This document shows positions 44,410 to 55,600 of a stretch of DNA of 64,000 bases, one piece after another. Source of the stretch: Candidatus Gastranaerophilales bacterium (GTDB taxonomy: Bacteria; Cyanobacteriota; Vampirovibrionia; Gastranaerophilales; Gastranaerophilaceae); assembly GCA_944325515.1 (NCBI GenBank), contig CALVAO010000001.1, positions 185,608 to 249,607 on the forward strand. Direction: 5' to 3'. The notes beneath the pieces are model-generated. The model worked only from the letters and a program-made list of their open reading frames with translations. It searched no databases and was not told the DNA's origin. Numbering within the stretch: the first letter of the stretch is position 1; each line of letters starts with the position of its first letter. The translations under genes and the position numbers were made by a program.

Positions 44410-44508
44410 AATTTTATTTTATCAAAAACTATTTTTGATAAAAGTGTTTGTTACATTTAACACAAAGTTTTATTTATGCTATATTATTGAAAGTAATTGA
44501 GTAATGCT

Positions 44509-45654
44509 ATGAAATCTAAAAATTCATATAAATTTATAGATTTATTTGCTGGAGCTGGAGGTTTAAGTCTTGGGTTAGAACAGGCAGGTTTTGAAGTCAC
44601 TTTTGCAAGTGATATTAATTCAACATGCGCTGAAACGTATATGTTTAATCGTAAAATGTCTAGTAATCAGTTTTTTATCGGCGATATAAATGACCTCTTA
44701 AAAAATATGGATAAATATAAGAAGTTCTATCAAGATATTACACTTGTATGCGGAGGACCTCCATGTCAAGGTTTTTCAATGGCAAATAGACAAAGAATTA
44801 TTGACGACCCTCGGAACAACTTATACAAAAGTTATTTGGAATTTCTAAGTAATATACGACCTAAATTTTTTATTATGGAAAATGTTAAAGGTATGGCAAA
44901 AAAAATTGATGAGATTCTTGAAGATTTTAACAATAAATTAGGTCAAACATATAATATTGATTACAAAATATTAAACGCTAAAAATTTTGGAATTCCTCAA
45001 AACAGAGAAAGGCTTTTTATTGTTGGAAACTGTATAGGTGTAAAATCCAGTCTTGTTTTTGAAGAAGTGGAAAAATATAAGATTCATTCTCCTATAACAT
45101 TAGGTGACGCAATTTTAGATTTACCGAGTTTAAAGCCTAATAAATTTAAAAATAATACAGATTTTGAGAATGAAGAATGTGGATATTATGAAAAAGATTA
45201 TAACTATATAAAAACAAAATTTTATAAATATATAAATAATAATAGGGATATAAATAAACTATATAACCATAAAAGTAGATATAATAATGAACGTGATATC
45301 GAAATTTTTAAGAGATTACCTCAAGGTTGTAATTCTCTGCATGACTCTATTAAAGATATCATGCCTTATAAGAATCGAAATGGAATTTTTAAAGACAAAT
45401 ATTATAAACTTGCACAAAATGATATTTGTAAAACAATAACATCGCATATGAAATTTGATTGTAATATGTATATACATCCGACCCAGGCACGAGGTTTGTC
45501 TCCGAGAGAAGCTGCAAGAGTACAGACGTTCCCTGATGATTATGTGTTTCAAGGTCCTCAAAACAGTTGGTATATGCAAATAGGAAATGCTGTTCCAGTT
45601 AAATTAGCAGAGATAATAGGAAAATGTATAATAAATATCATAGCAGAGAATTAA
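44509..45654 (+). CDS. DNA (cytosine-5) methyltransferase 1
   Basis: 381 residues from the ATG at 44509; a TTG 12 nt earlier is an alternative. Motif I is FIDLFAGAGGLSLG and the catalytic Cys is in GGPPCQGFSMANR (IV). MENVKG is motif VI, QNRERLFIVG motif VIII, and GNAVPVKLAEIIG motif X. Between VIII and IX the target-recognition region is short. It is the first gene of the second restriction-modification cluster and is followed by a different C5 methylase whose start overlaps its end by 31 nt. Confidence 0.93.
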   Translation: MKSKNSYKFIDLFAGAGGLSLGLEQAGFEVTFASDINSTCAETYMFNRKMSSNQFFIGDINDLLKNMDKYKKFYQDITLVCGGPPCQGFSMANRQRIIDDPRNNLYKSYLEFLSNIRPKFFIMENVKGMAKKIDEILEDFNNKLGQTYNIDYKILNAKNFGIPQNRERLFIVGNCIGVKSSLVFEEVEKYKIHSPITLGDAILDLPSLKPNKFKNNTDFENEECGYYEKDYNYIKTKFYKYINNNRDINKLYNHKSRYNNERDIEIFKRLPQGCNSLHDSIKDIMPYKNRNGIFKDKYYKLAQNDICKTITSHMKFDCNMYIHPTQARGLSPREAARVQTFPDDYVFQGPQNSWYMQIGNAVPVKLAEIIGKCIINIIAEN

Positions 45655-46739
45655 AACATTTAGAATTATTTTCAGGAATAGGTGGTTTCCGACTAGCTCT
45701 TGAAATGCTCGGGCACGATTTTGGTATTGATATGAAATGTGTTGGCTTTTCTGAGATAGATAATTATGCAATAAAAAGCTATAAGGCAAACTTTAATACC
45801 CAAAATGAGCTTGAGATAGGTGACATTGTAAAATTTACAGAAGATAAGAAAAATATAAATAAGCTTGATAAGTTTTCTCTTTTAACTGGAGGTTTTCCTT
45901 GTCAAGCATTTAGTCTAATGGGATTACAAAAAGGTTTTGAAGATTTTAGAGGAAATGTTTTCTTTAAAATAATAGATATTTTAAGGTTAAAGCAACCGGA
46001 AATAGTTTTGTTAGAAAACGTTAGAAATCTTATATCCCACCAAAAAGGAGAAACTTTTAAAACAATTCTTCATTTAATTCAAGATGCTGGCTATTCTTAT
46101 ATTTATTATGATGTTTTTAATACAAATAATTTTGGATTAGCTCAAACCAGAAACAGAGTGTTTATATTTGCCTCTAAGAAACCATTGGCTGAAGACTTTA
46201 TATTTTCACAAAAAAATGTACAAGAATCTTTTGAAAAAATTAAAAATAAAGTATCTTTGCAAATACAGGAAAATGTATTAGATGTTTTAGAGAAAAAAGT
46301 TGAGGATAAATATTATATTTCTGACATTTTAAAACCGACAATTTTGTCAAATGGAACCAAGAATTTTTCTAGCAAGTCGGAAATAAATCCTCTGATTGCT
46401 AAACCTTTAACTGCAACTATGGTTAAAATGCATCGAGCCTGTCAAGACAACTATTTTAGTGATGATTTTATTATGTCTAAAGATCCTATTAAATATAAGG
46501 AAAATGTTTTTACAAAGGATGAATTATTAAAAAAAAGAATTAGAAAAATAACGCCACTAGAAGCATTAACTTTTCAAGGATTTCCTGCTTCTTATTACGA
46601 AAAGGCTCAAAAAGCTGGTATTAGTAATCATCAATTGTATAAACAGGCAGGGAATGCTGTTAGTGTAAATACAGTTTATGCAATTCTTTATTATTTACTT
46701 ATAGAAAAAAATGTATTAGGAATTAATTTGAATGGATAA
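45624..46739 (+). CDS. DNA (cytosine-5) methyltransferase 2
   Basis: 371 residues. Motif I is LELFSGIGGFRLA, catalytic GGFPCQAFSLMG, ENVRN, QTRNRVFIFA and GNAVSVNTVYAI. TAGGAAA precedes the ATG. It differs widely from the adjacent methylase, so this is not a recent duplication. Two C5 methylases next to one nuclease commonly mean an asymmetric recognition site, one enzyme per strand; the site itself is unknown. Confidence 0.93.
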   Translation: MYNKYHSRELKHLELFSGIGGFRLALEMLGHDFGIDMKCVGFSEIDNYAIKSYKANFNTQNELEIGDIVKFTEDKKNINKLDKFSLLTGGFPCQAFSLMGLQKGFEDFRGNVFFKIIDILRLKQPEIVLLENVRNLISHQKGETFKTILHLIQDAGYSYIYYDVFNTNNFGLAQTRNRVFIFASKKPLAEDFIFSQKNVQESFEKIKNKVSLQIQENVLDVLEKKVEDKYYISDILKPTILSNGTKNFSSKSEINPLIAKPLTATMVKMHRACQDNYFSDDFIMSKDPIKYKENVFTKDELLKKRIRKITPLEALTFQGFPASYYEKAQKAGISNHQLYKQAGNAVSVNTVYAILYYLLIEKNVLGINLNG

Positions 46740-47832
46740 AATATTTAAACTGCATAAAGAAAAAATAATTGGATATAAAACTCTTACAGAAGCTGATTTA
46801 GGTCAAAAAATAACAAGTCATCAAACACATATAGGGCTATTTGATGATATTCTGACATTTCTACCAAATCAAAGCGATATAGATGAGCAGGCATTGTTGA
46901 TATATGAAAAAGAGATTATTCCGCTAAGTTTAAATTTTAACAGAATACAAAATCCGGATGGTTCATATAGAAGCCCCAAGATAAGAATTGGTAATCGGGA
47001 TGAAGTTTCAATAGTCTCTACTATAAGAGATTTTGCAAGTAAAAATACTGGCGCAATCTGGTATTTGTTTTGGTTCGGTTTAGAAAGTGAGCAGATAGTT
47101 TTTCTATTATTTAACAATGAATCTAATACTTATAAAGATATTTTAGGTTTAGGGTTAAATCTGAAACAGCGTAAAAGGGGACGTATAACAAAGAAAGATT
47201 CTATATTTAATTCAGTTTTAGATTATATAGAACAAAATATAGATTGCTCTGCGCAAGATTTATTAAAAGAGCTGGAAATTGATATCCAACTTTCAAATAC
47301 TTATGAAAGAGAGAAAAAACTGCGTAAATTTGACATTCAAAAGGCGCAGCAAATTTTTTCAGAAATTGGTAGACAAGGGGAAGTAATAATTGCAAAATAT
47401 TTTGAAAACTTAATGCTTAATAAAGAGATTAAAAGTTATAGTTGGATGAATAGAGAAACCGAAAGCAGCTATCCTTATGATTTTTATTATCAAGACTTAT
47501 ATGACAATATTATATATGTAGACGTAAAAACTACTAAATTTGAATTTGAGCAAAAAATTGTATATAGCGATAAAGAAATAGCTTATGCTCTTACAAAACC
47601 TAAAGGTTGTTATAATATTTTTAGAGTTTACAATTTAGGGAACAACAATGCTGAATTAAGAATATGCAAAGATTGTTTATCCTATTTTACTTTAATTAAC
47701 GATAATATAAATCAATTTCAACAAAGTTTACACAGTCTTCATACATCTATTAATACTATTAACATTGCGTTTTCTCCTAATGTTTCACATTTGTTCTTTG
47801 AAAGTAAAATAAGTTTAATTGATTCGGATTAG
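46732..47832 (+). CDS. Putative restriction endonuclease with DUF3883-like domain
   Basis: 366 residues, overlapping the second methylase by 8 nt. The C-terminal half has a DUF3883-like nuclease pattern: GRQGEVIIAKYF (about 220), YPYDFYYQD, IYVDVKTTKFEF (D...D-V-K, the PD-(D/E)XK core), and YALTKPKGCYNIFRVYN. The N-terminal part is unassigned and may read DNA. Its place after two methylases makes it the likely cognate restriction enzyme. No database match can be claimed. Confidence 0.7.
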   Translation: MDKIFKLHKEKIIGYKTLTEADLGQKITSHQTHIGLFDDILTFLPNQSDIDEQALLIYEKEIIPLSLNFNRIQNPDGSYRSPKIRIGNRDEVSIVSTIRDFASKNTGAIWYLFWFGLESEQIVFLLFNNESNTYKDILGLGLNLKQRKRGRITKKDSIFNSVLDYIEQNIDCSAQDLLKELEIDIQLSNTYEREKKLRKFDIQKAQQIFSEIGRQGEVIIAKYFENLMLNKEIKSYSWMNRETESSYPYDFYYQDLYDNIIYVDVKTTKFEFEQKIVYSDKEIAYALTKPKGCYNIFRVYNLGNNNAELRICKDCLSYFTLINDNINQFQQSLHSLHTSINTINIAFSPNVSHLFFESKISLIDSD

Positions 47833-47918
47833 TAATATGATTAATATTGTCTTTTTATTGAAGTATAGATATAATTAAAGAGGTTTATATGATATATGAA
47901 AATTAAAAGGATAGAATA

Positions 47919-48899
47919 GTGGAAAAGATAATTGTTGGCGGAAAAGTATATGATTATTATGATTTCAAGCTCGAAGATAAATTTGAATCTAAAGTTGTAG
48001 AATATGCTAAAGAGATTTTTGGTCTTGATACAGTATATTTTGATATAAAAAGAAGAATCTCTAATGAAAAGATTATTTCGATTCCTGATGGTTATTTAAT
48101 AGATTTTACCTTTGAAAAAACCCCAAAACTTTATATTATAGAAAATGAACTTGCAAATCATGATGTATATAAACATATAGGAGAACAAATTTTAAGATTT
48201 GCAGTCTCATACAAAGGCTGCGGGCATAAATTAAAAGAAATTTTATTGAAGGAAATAGAAGCTGACAATAGTAAAAAAGATTTTATCCAAACAAAATTGA
48301 AAAATTCTGATTATAGAAATATTGATGATTTTTTGGAAGATATTATTTTTAAAAAAGAGGCAAGCTGTATTGTTATAATTGATAAAGATTCTTCTGATCT
48401 GCAAAATGTTTTAGGGCAGTTGAAAATGAATACGGATATAATAACTTTTCAAGCTTTTAAAAATGGCAGTGATTTTATATACAAATATTCGCCGTTTCAA
48501 GAAGAAATCCGTGAAATAGAAGAACTTGCTCCAAAAGTTAATATAAATGATCTGGATACACTGGTAGTACCTGCTCGTGATGACGGGTTCAATGAGGTAT
48601 TTTTAAACCAGAACTGCTGGTATGCTATCAAGATTTCATCATCAATGCTTTCCAAAATTAAATACATTGCATCATATCAAACAGCGCCTGTATCTGCCAT
48701 AACATATTATGCAGAGGTTGCGAAGATAGAAAAGTATATGGATACAAATAAATATATTGTATATTTTAAAAACAAAGCAGAAAAGCTTAAGCACCCTATA
48801 GAACTCGGGAAAAAACGGGGACTAGCACCACAGAGCCCTAGATATACTAATATAAAAACGCTATTGTCTGCAAAAAGCATTGACGATGTTTTTTGCTAA
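47919..48899 (+). CDS. Hypothetical nuclease-like protein next to the RM cluster
   Basis: 326 residues from a GTG start with AAAGGATAG upstream. The N-terminal part (about 40-100) has SIPDGYLIDF, LYIIENELANHDVYKHIGEQI, a PD..E-x-E pattern like some PD-(D/E)XK-type proteins. The C-terminal 100 residues (WYAIKISSSML, IKYIASYQTAPVSAITYYAEV) look like a small PUA/ASCH-type or EVE-like barrel that reads nucleic acid. It could be a companion of the RM genes. This is a judgement from motifs and position. Confidence 0.6.
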   Translation: MEKIIVGGKVYDYYDFKLEDKFESKVVEYAKEIFGLDTVYFDIKRRISNEKIISIPDGYLIDFTFEKTPKLYIIENELANHDVYKHIGEQILRFAVSYKGCGHKLKEILLKEIEADNSKKDFIQTKLKNSDYRNIDDFLEDIIFKKEASCIVIIDKDSSDLQNVLGQLKMNTDIITFQAFKNGSDFIYKYSPFQEEIREIEELAPKVNINDLDTLVVPARDDGFNEVFLNQNCWYAIKISSSMLSKIKYIASYQTAPVSAITYYAEVAKIEKYMDTNKYIVYFKNKAEKLKHPIELGKKRGLAPQSPRYTNIKTLLSAKSIDDVFC

Positions 48900-48925
48900 T
48901 ATATAAACGGGGCTGTTATATACAT

Positions 48926-49309
48926 TTATTTTAAAAGATTAAAAATACCTTTACCATATTTTGAATAAAGATATTTGATTGTCGCTTCAGTATTCAAGAT
49001 ATGTTTTTCTTTCAACGCCAAAAATTGTGTAAGCTCAGATTTCCCGGCAGGTCCTTTGATAGCCCAGGTAAAATGCATTTCGGAAGTAACATTATATCGT
49101 AGTCCTAAACGATAAACCCCGCGAATGTCTTTTGCTAGAACAATCTCTGAGTCTTTAGAACCCCAATATTTAATATTTTCAAGCTGTTTTTCAAGAGCCT
49201 TTAATGTTTTTTGTCTGGCAGTATGCGGCAGCTGCCGGTATAGCTGTGTTTTTACATGTGGCGATACAGACGCTCTAAAATTTGTAGCAGATATATTGTT
49301 CAATTCCAT
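48926..49309 (-). CDS. Lineage-specific hypothetical protein with NFRASV motif
   Basis: 127 residues from the ATG at 49309, supported by AAAGGG about 7 nt upstream (the frame is open 29 codons further). It begins MELNNISATNFRASVSPH, with F-R-A-S matching the shared N-terminal motif. It is basic, with helical and beta stretches and no family recognised. It converges with the nuclease-like gene. Confidence 0.65.
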   Translation of the reverse strand: MELNNISATNFRASVSPHVKTQLYRQLPHTARQKTLKALEKQLENIKYWGSKDSEIVLAKDIRGVYRLGLRYNVTSEMHFTWAIKGPAGKSELTQFLALKEKHILNTEATIKYLYSKYGKGIFNLLK

Positions 49310-49484
49310 AAAATGACCCTTTCTAACATTTATAAAACCCGAAAAATTTTTTTTTGTTAGATAAAGTGAATAAATAATCTCTTTATGTATTAACAATTTG
49401 TTTAATAATTATTTACAAATTTCTACAATCATTTCTGCTTAAATATTTGCAAAATCTATTATAAAAATTGTCATGTTTTGCTAC

Positions 49485-49512
49485 TTGAAAATTTATGGAC
49501 ATATGCTATAAT
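49485..49512 (+). promoter_or_regulatory. Promoter of the giant FliD-like gene
   Basis: TTGAAA at 49485-49490, 16-nt spacer, TATAAT at 49507-49512 with an extended TGC before it. Sigma-70-like rather than the sigma-28 form typical for late flagellar genes. A leader of about 130 nt follows. Confidence 0.6.
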
Positions 49513-49649
49513 ATTTATATAAAGTAACGATGTAGTATTTTTCAACTGAAACGAATCAAATTAAATATCATGGAAATAGATAATTTACCCCGACTCAATG
49601 AGAAATTATGTCGTTACGGTGTTTGAAGTAAACAGAGCAGGAACGTATT

Positions 49650-52600
49650 GTGACGATATCATTCAGTGGATTAGCCTCCGGCTTAGATACATCTTCATGG
49701 GTTGAATCGCTTGTAGCATTGAAACAAGCGAAAGTAGAGACGCTTGAAGAAGAAAAAGAAAATGTAATGTCACTGCAGGAAACTCTGAACAGTATTAAGA
49801 GTTTCTTTAGTTCATTTCGTTCCATGCTTGAAAAGGTTACGGATGCAAAGTTTGGAGTTGCATCAATGGATTTATTTGCGCAGAATCTGGCAACTTCGAG
49901 CAATCTGGATGTCTTGACCGCGTCAGCTACAACAGAGGCTGAAGAGGGAACTTATGATGTTTTAGTTGACCAATTAGCATCAGAAACGCAGGCTGTAAGT
50001 AATTACAGCTATATGACAACAATAATCCAGACGACTACTGCGACAGGTGATTCTAAACTTATTAACTTAGGTGTAAAAGCGGGTAATATCGGTGTTAATG
50101 TAAACGGCGTAGAGCGTGGAATAACAATAACAGAGAATGATACAATTTCAACTTTTATAGAAAAATTAAAGAATATAGGAGTTGAAGCAAGTTATAACGA
50201 AGAGACCGGTATATTTTCCATCAATGTTGATGATAATGACATTAACGACATTGATGGAACCGGAATCGTTGCTGCTTTGCATCTTGAAGGGGTAAATGAG
50301 GGATATACAAGTAACAGCTTACAGACATCAAAGACTGATACTGTATTTTCGGCTGCTACTGAAGACACGTTACTTAGTGAATTAGGGGTAAATGCGGGAG
50401 TAATTACAGTTGAAGCGAACGATACTGCATACAACATTACTATTTACAATACCAGCACTCTGGGAACATTTATTTCGGATTTGAGGGGATGTAATATTGA
50501 TGCATCACTGGATGAAAACGGTATTTTTACGATAACTGATGCTGAAATTACGAGTGAAGGCGCTACAAACATTCTTGATGCACTTGGTTTAACTGCCGAT
50601 GTTTCAGAGAAATCACAGATTACAGGGGATTTAACACATCAGACTGTTATAACTCAAGTCACAGCGGCTACGTCATCCACACTTTTGCGAGATATTGGGG
50701 ATGGAACAACAATTTCAAACGGTCAGACTGTTATTGTCAAGAATTCAAATAACGAATACACAACGATTACGGTTGGAACTACTACAACGATTGGGGAATT
50801 ACTGGCAGAGATGTCTAATGCCGGTTTGTATGCGGCGATTAACAGTGACGGCACGGTAGAGATAACAGGCGGGACCATTACCGGTGGAACCTTTGATGCT
50901 GTAGGCGCTTTAGGACTGGAAAAAGAACCTTACAGCGCAATGGTAACAGGTAATGCGCTTACTGAAACCGTAGAGGTTCGCAACCCTGTAACTCTTCAAA
51001 CCCGTCTTGTTGATGATTTAAAAGTAACAGAGGGTTATCTTGAGGTTACTGACGCAGACGGGGATAAAGAGTATTTAAAGATTTATTCCGGACAAACTAT
51101 TGCGGATTTAATGACGGACCTTGCAAACTACGGCTTAAGCACTGATTTAGATGAAGAAACCGGAGTTTTGTCGATAACCGGCGGAGCTTTTAAGACTCTG
51201 ACAGATGCTGATGTACAGGCGCTTGTTAATGATGGAACAATACGTGAAACGGATTCTCGCTATATTCACGGGACAAACCTTCTTGAATGTTTGTATGGCG
51301 CGGGAACAATTTCAACAGACCATATAACAGTTGCTTCCACTTATTCTAAGACGCAGGCTTTGAGCCATTCCGTAATCAATACGATAAATGCTTCATTAAC
51401 AACGACACTGGGCGATTTAGGTTTGAATAACGGAACTGCTGTTTTTGATGTAAGAGGCGAAAAGCGTACAATCAATGTTACAACCGGAATGACGATAGAA
51501 GATTTGATGGATGCTCTTGCAAATCAAGGTATTGCATCGAGCTGGGATAACGAGCATTCCAAAATTATGATTGAGAATTCGACTCTCACAGGCGGAACTT
51601 CAAATCTTGCGGACGTTTTGAACCTAACAGAAACGATTTCCGGCAAGTACGTAACCTCTGATCAGCTTTATGCAAGAGAAACCATAACGATAGATGCAAC
51701 GCGTGATACTGTTCTTGCCGATTACGGAATAACGAATTCAATGAGCACGGCTGATAGAACCGTTAATCTGTATCACAGCGACGGAACTCTTGCGGATTCA
51801 ATGGTTGTTGGCGAAGGTACGACAATTGGGAATTTGCTTGATTTTATTAATGCGCAGAGTGATATTTCCGCTTCATTGCAGAATGGTATTTTGACTATCC
51901 ATAACGGTTATATTGAAAACGCTGCATTAGAAGCTTCAATGGGCCTGGAAACTTCTAACAAAAGCAGCTATGTTCTTGGTAATCAAATGACTGTGACTAC
52001 GACGGCTGCTGTTACGGGTGAAACGACACTTGGAAGCATTATTGCAACTCTCGGGACCCAAAACGAAGTAGCGGGCGGCTATACACTGAACTTTAACGGC
52101 ACAAATTTGGCAGTTTCAGCAAATACGACTCTTAATGAGTTGATTAATATGATTTATGATAACGGCGGAACCGCTGCTCTTGATCATACGGGCAGACTTT
52201 CTATTAACGGCGGAACCCTAACCGGTACGGTTGCAGAAGCTCTGGGTATCAAATCTGTTACTCACACATCTTCTGTTTCAGCTTCCGGCGAAACCCTTTA
52301 TACTGAAGAAGAGGTTTACGCGGACAGAGATACGACACTCGGTGATTTGGGAATCAATAACAGCTCTTATATTATCCGTGACAATTTAGGTAATGCTCTA
52401 AATACAATCAATGTATCCGGAACAACGACAATCGGCACCTTCCTTGATACGCTAAAAGCCAATGGAATCGAGGGTGTTATTGCAAACGGCGTAATCTCTC
52501 TTGAATCTCTTGAGGGGAAATATATAACCGGTGCTCTTGCTGATGCTTTAGGAATTGCGGTTAACAGCACAACAGAGGTTGTTAATACAACCCAGAGTTC

Positions 52601-55600
52601 AACAGCTGCTGTTACTCATACAGGAACTGTGACGGCTGATATCACGACAACTCTTGGAGAAATCGGCGCTGTAACGGCGGGCGGCGGTGAAAAACTCTTG
52701 ATTTATAATTCTGATCAAGTATGTATTGCAACGATTTCGAGCTTAACGACATCATCAACAATCGGTGATATGTTTGATGTCCTTGGAGCGTATGGAATAC
52801 AGGGAAGCATAATAAACGGTGTAATAAGCCTGTATTCAGAATCCGGAAGCTATGCCGCAGGCGAAATCATGGATAATCTCGGCATAACAGTCGAAAGCGG
52901 AATAAATAAGACATTTACAATCGGTCAGACAATCACGTCGTCGGATGCAGTTTTGTATGATAAAAATGTAGCTGCAACAGAAGATACTAAAATTTTAAGT
53001 TTCTTAGATTCTTATACCACTGCTGATACCGTCGTTAATATTATGACAAACATAACAACAGCTATGGGAACTCAATCTACTCAGATTGGTACGTTAACGA
53101 TATCAGCGACTATGACATTTGCAGACCTTTTTGATGCCCTTGCGATGTATGGTATACAAGGTTCTATGGAAGATGGAGTTATGAAGCTTGTTTCTACCTT
53201 CACTTCTACAGGGTCACAGCAAATGTGGAATACTGTAACATTTTCATCAAAACTTACAAATGCGTTAGGTTTAACAACAACAAGAACCGTTACGTCATCT
53301 ACTACCGGTGCGACATCGACATCTACAACTGCAATAACATATACCACTGTTGAAGAGATGACAGCAGATACAAAACTCGGTGATATATATGGTACGTACA
53401 AGATAGATTGTACTATGACAGTGTATAGTGCCAGCCCGTTTGGTTCCATCATTAGTATAAGTACAGCTCAAGAACTTCAATATCTTGCAAATCTTGTTAA
53501 TAGTGGTAATGCTATGACCGGTAAGACATTTGTTTTGACTGATGATATTGATTTGTCCGGTATAAGCGATTGGGAAAGTATTGGTGCAAGCGGATACTTT
53601 AATGGTACATTTGATGGTCAAGGGCATACAATATCCCACCTGCGTCAGAGCTTAAATAAAGGTACGGCTGAGTATGGAGGATTGTTTGGAAGAGCATCTG
53701 ATAGTTCGGTAATTAAGAATGTTAATTTATATACGGTAAGTATTCAGAGTGGTTCCTCTCAAGCCAGCAATGATATAGATTATGTAGGTGCTGTTGTCGG
53801 CTATTCAAGTGGTAGTGTAAGCGGAGTCAATGTAACTAATCTTATAACAGATATAAGAGGTTCAGCTTATTTTGGAGGTATTGCTGGTTTTGGAAGATTT
53901 ATTTCAAATAGTTCTGTTCAAGGCAATATAGATTCTTATATAACGAATGCTGACTATGCACAAACGCTTGTAGTCGGCGGTATTGTGGGATTGTGGAAAG
54001 CCAGTAATAGTACAATAAACAGATGTAATGCAGATGTAGACCTTCATCCATTTTTCTCATCACCTGCATATCTATCGGCACAAAAAGTAGGCGGTTTAGT
54101 CGGTCTTATTTCTACATCAAACGCAAGTATTTATACAATTAGTAATAGCTCGTTTACAGGCGATGTATATAGTCAAGGAGATAGTCTTGGCAGTATAGTT
54201 GGTGAACTTGAATATACCGGAACAGGTACAGCGCCTGCAATAACATTGAATATTCAAAATAGCGTTGACCATACGCGAGATTATTCTGGAGCTGTGGCAA
54301 ATCTAGGTTATGCAATGCTTGGTGCACAAACTAATTTGAGCTCCAGTGTAAATATTAATGTAACAAATAGTTTTTCGGATGCTTCTCACGGAAGTACGTC
54401 ATCGGATCAAAAGGATTTTATTTGCACTGGTCCTGCAACTGTCAATTTAACAAATTCCGGTTACAAAAATGGTGGTTCTTTGTACCAAGCAATGGTAGAC
54501 AGCGGCTATGACATGTCCATGTGGGATGCGGATGGAAATGTCATAACTTCCGGCGGGCGTTATCATATGGCAGTTTATGATAAGGACGGTAATCAATTAA
54601 CATCTGTTGAATTTTCTGATGAAACCACTATAGAAGATATTATGAATGCATTAAGACCTTATGGTAATGTCAGCCTTACTAATGGTGTATTATCATTCAC
54701 CGGCACAGACGGCAACTTAATGGTCGGCGGTTTGGCTGAAGCGCTCGGTATTGGTGTTGTAAAACAAATTTCAACAGTAACCGTCGGTACAACTGTTACT
54801 TCAACAGCTGCTATTACATATACAGAAGTAACAACCGCTACAAGAGATACACAGATAGGTGATATAATAACCACCTACAAAATAGACGGTACTATCACTG
54901 CCTCCGGCGTAACAGGCACCATTATCGGCATAAGCACTGCCCAAGAACTCGAATGGCTGGCGGATATAGTAAACCGCGGTAATAGCATGATGGGCAAAAC
55001 TTTTGTCCTAACAAATAATATAGACATGTCCGGAATAACAGATTGGACGCCTATAGGGGAAATCGGTACATCATCAGGTTCTGATTTGTATAGTACAACA
55101 AGAGTATTTGCTGGAACATTTGACGGTCAAGGTCATACTATTTCAAATCTAACAATGACATCAGCTAATCCTAGCAGGACGGACTCTCTAAAGACATCTG
55201 GATTGTTTGGGTGTGTAGCTAATGCTACAATAAAGAACGTTAATCTTAATAATTTCCACATAAATACTGATGCCAACTTTGATATATCTGCAGGATTTCT
55301 TGTTGCAAGAACTAATTGGGGGAATAATACTATAAGCGGTATAACAGTAGCTAACTCTTCAGCAAGTTGTAGTGTAGGCGGTGTCGTTGGACAATGTTAT
55401 GCCAATACTAATATATCAGATTGTTTTACACAGTTTACAGTAAACACTCCTAATAATGATGGAATATACTTGGTTGGTGGTATTACAGCTGAAATTCGTA
55501 ACTGGTTTACAGGTTGGGCGCATAATAATACTTTAACGGTTAATATAACAGGTTCTTCTAGTTCATTTAATGCCAGTGGTTCTTTCTATACTGCAGGAGG

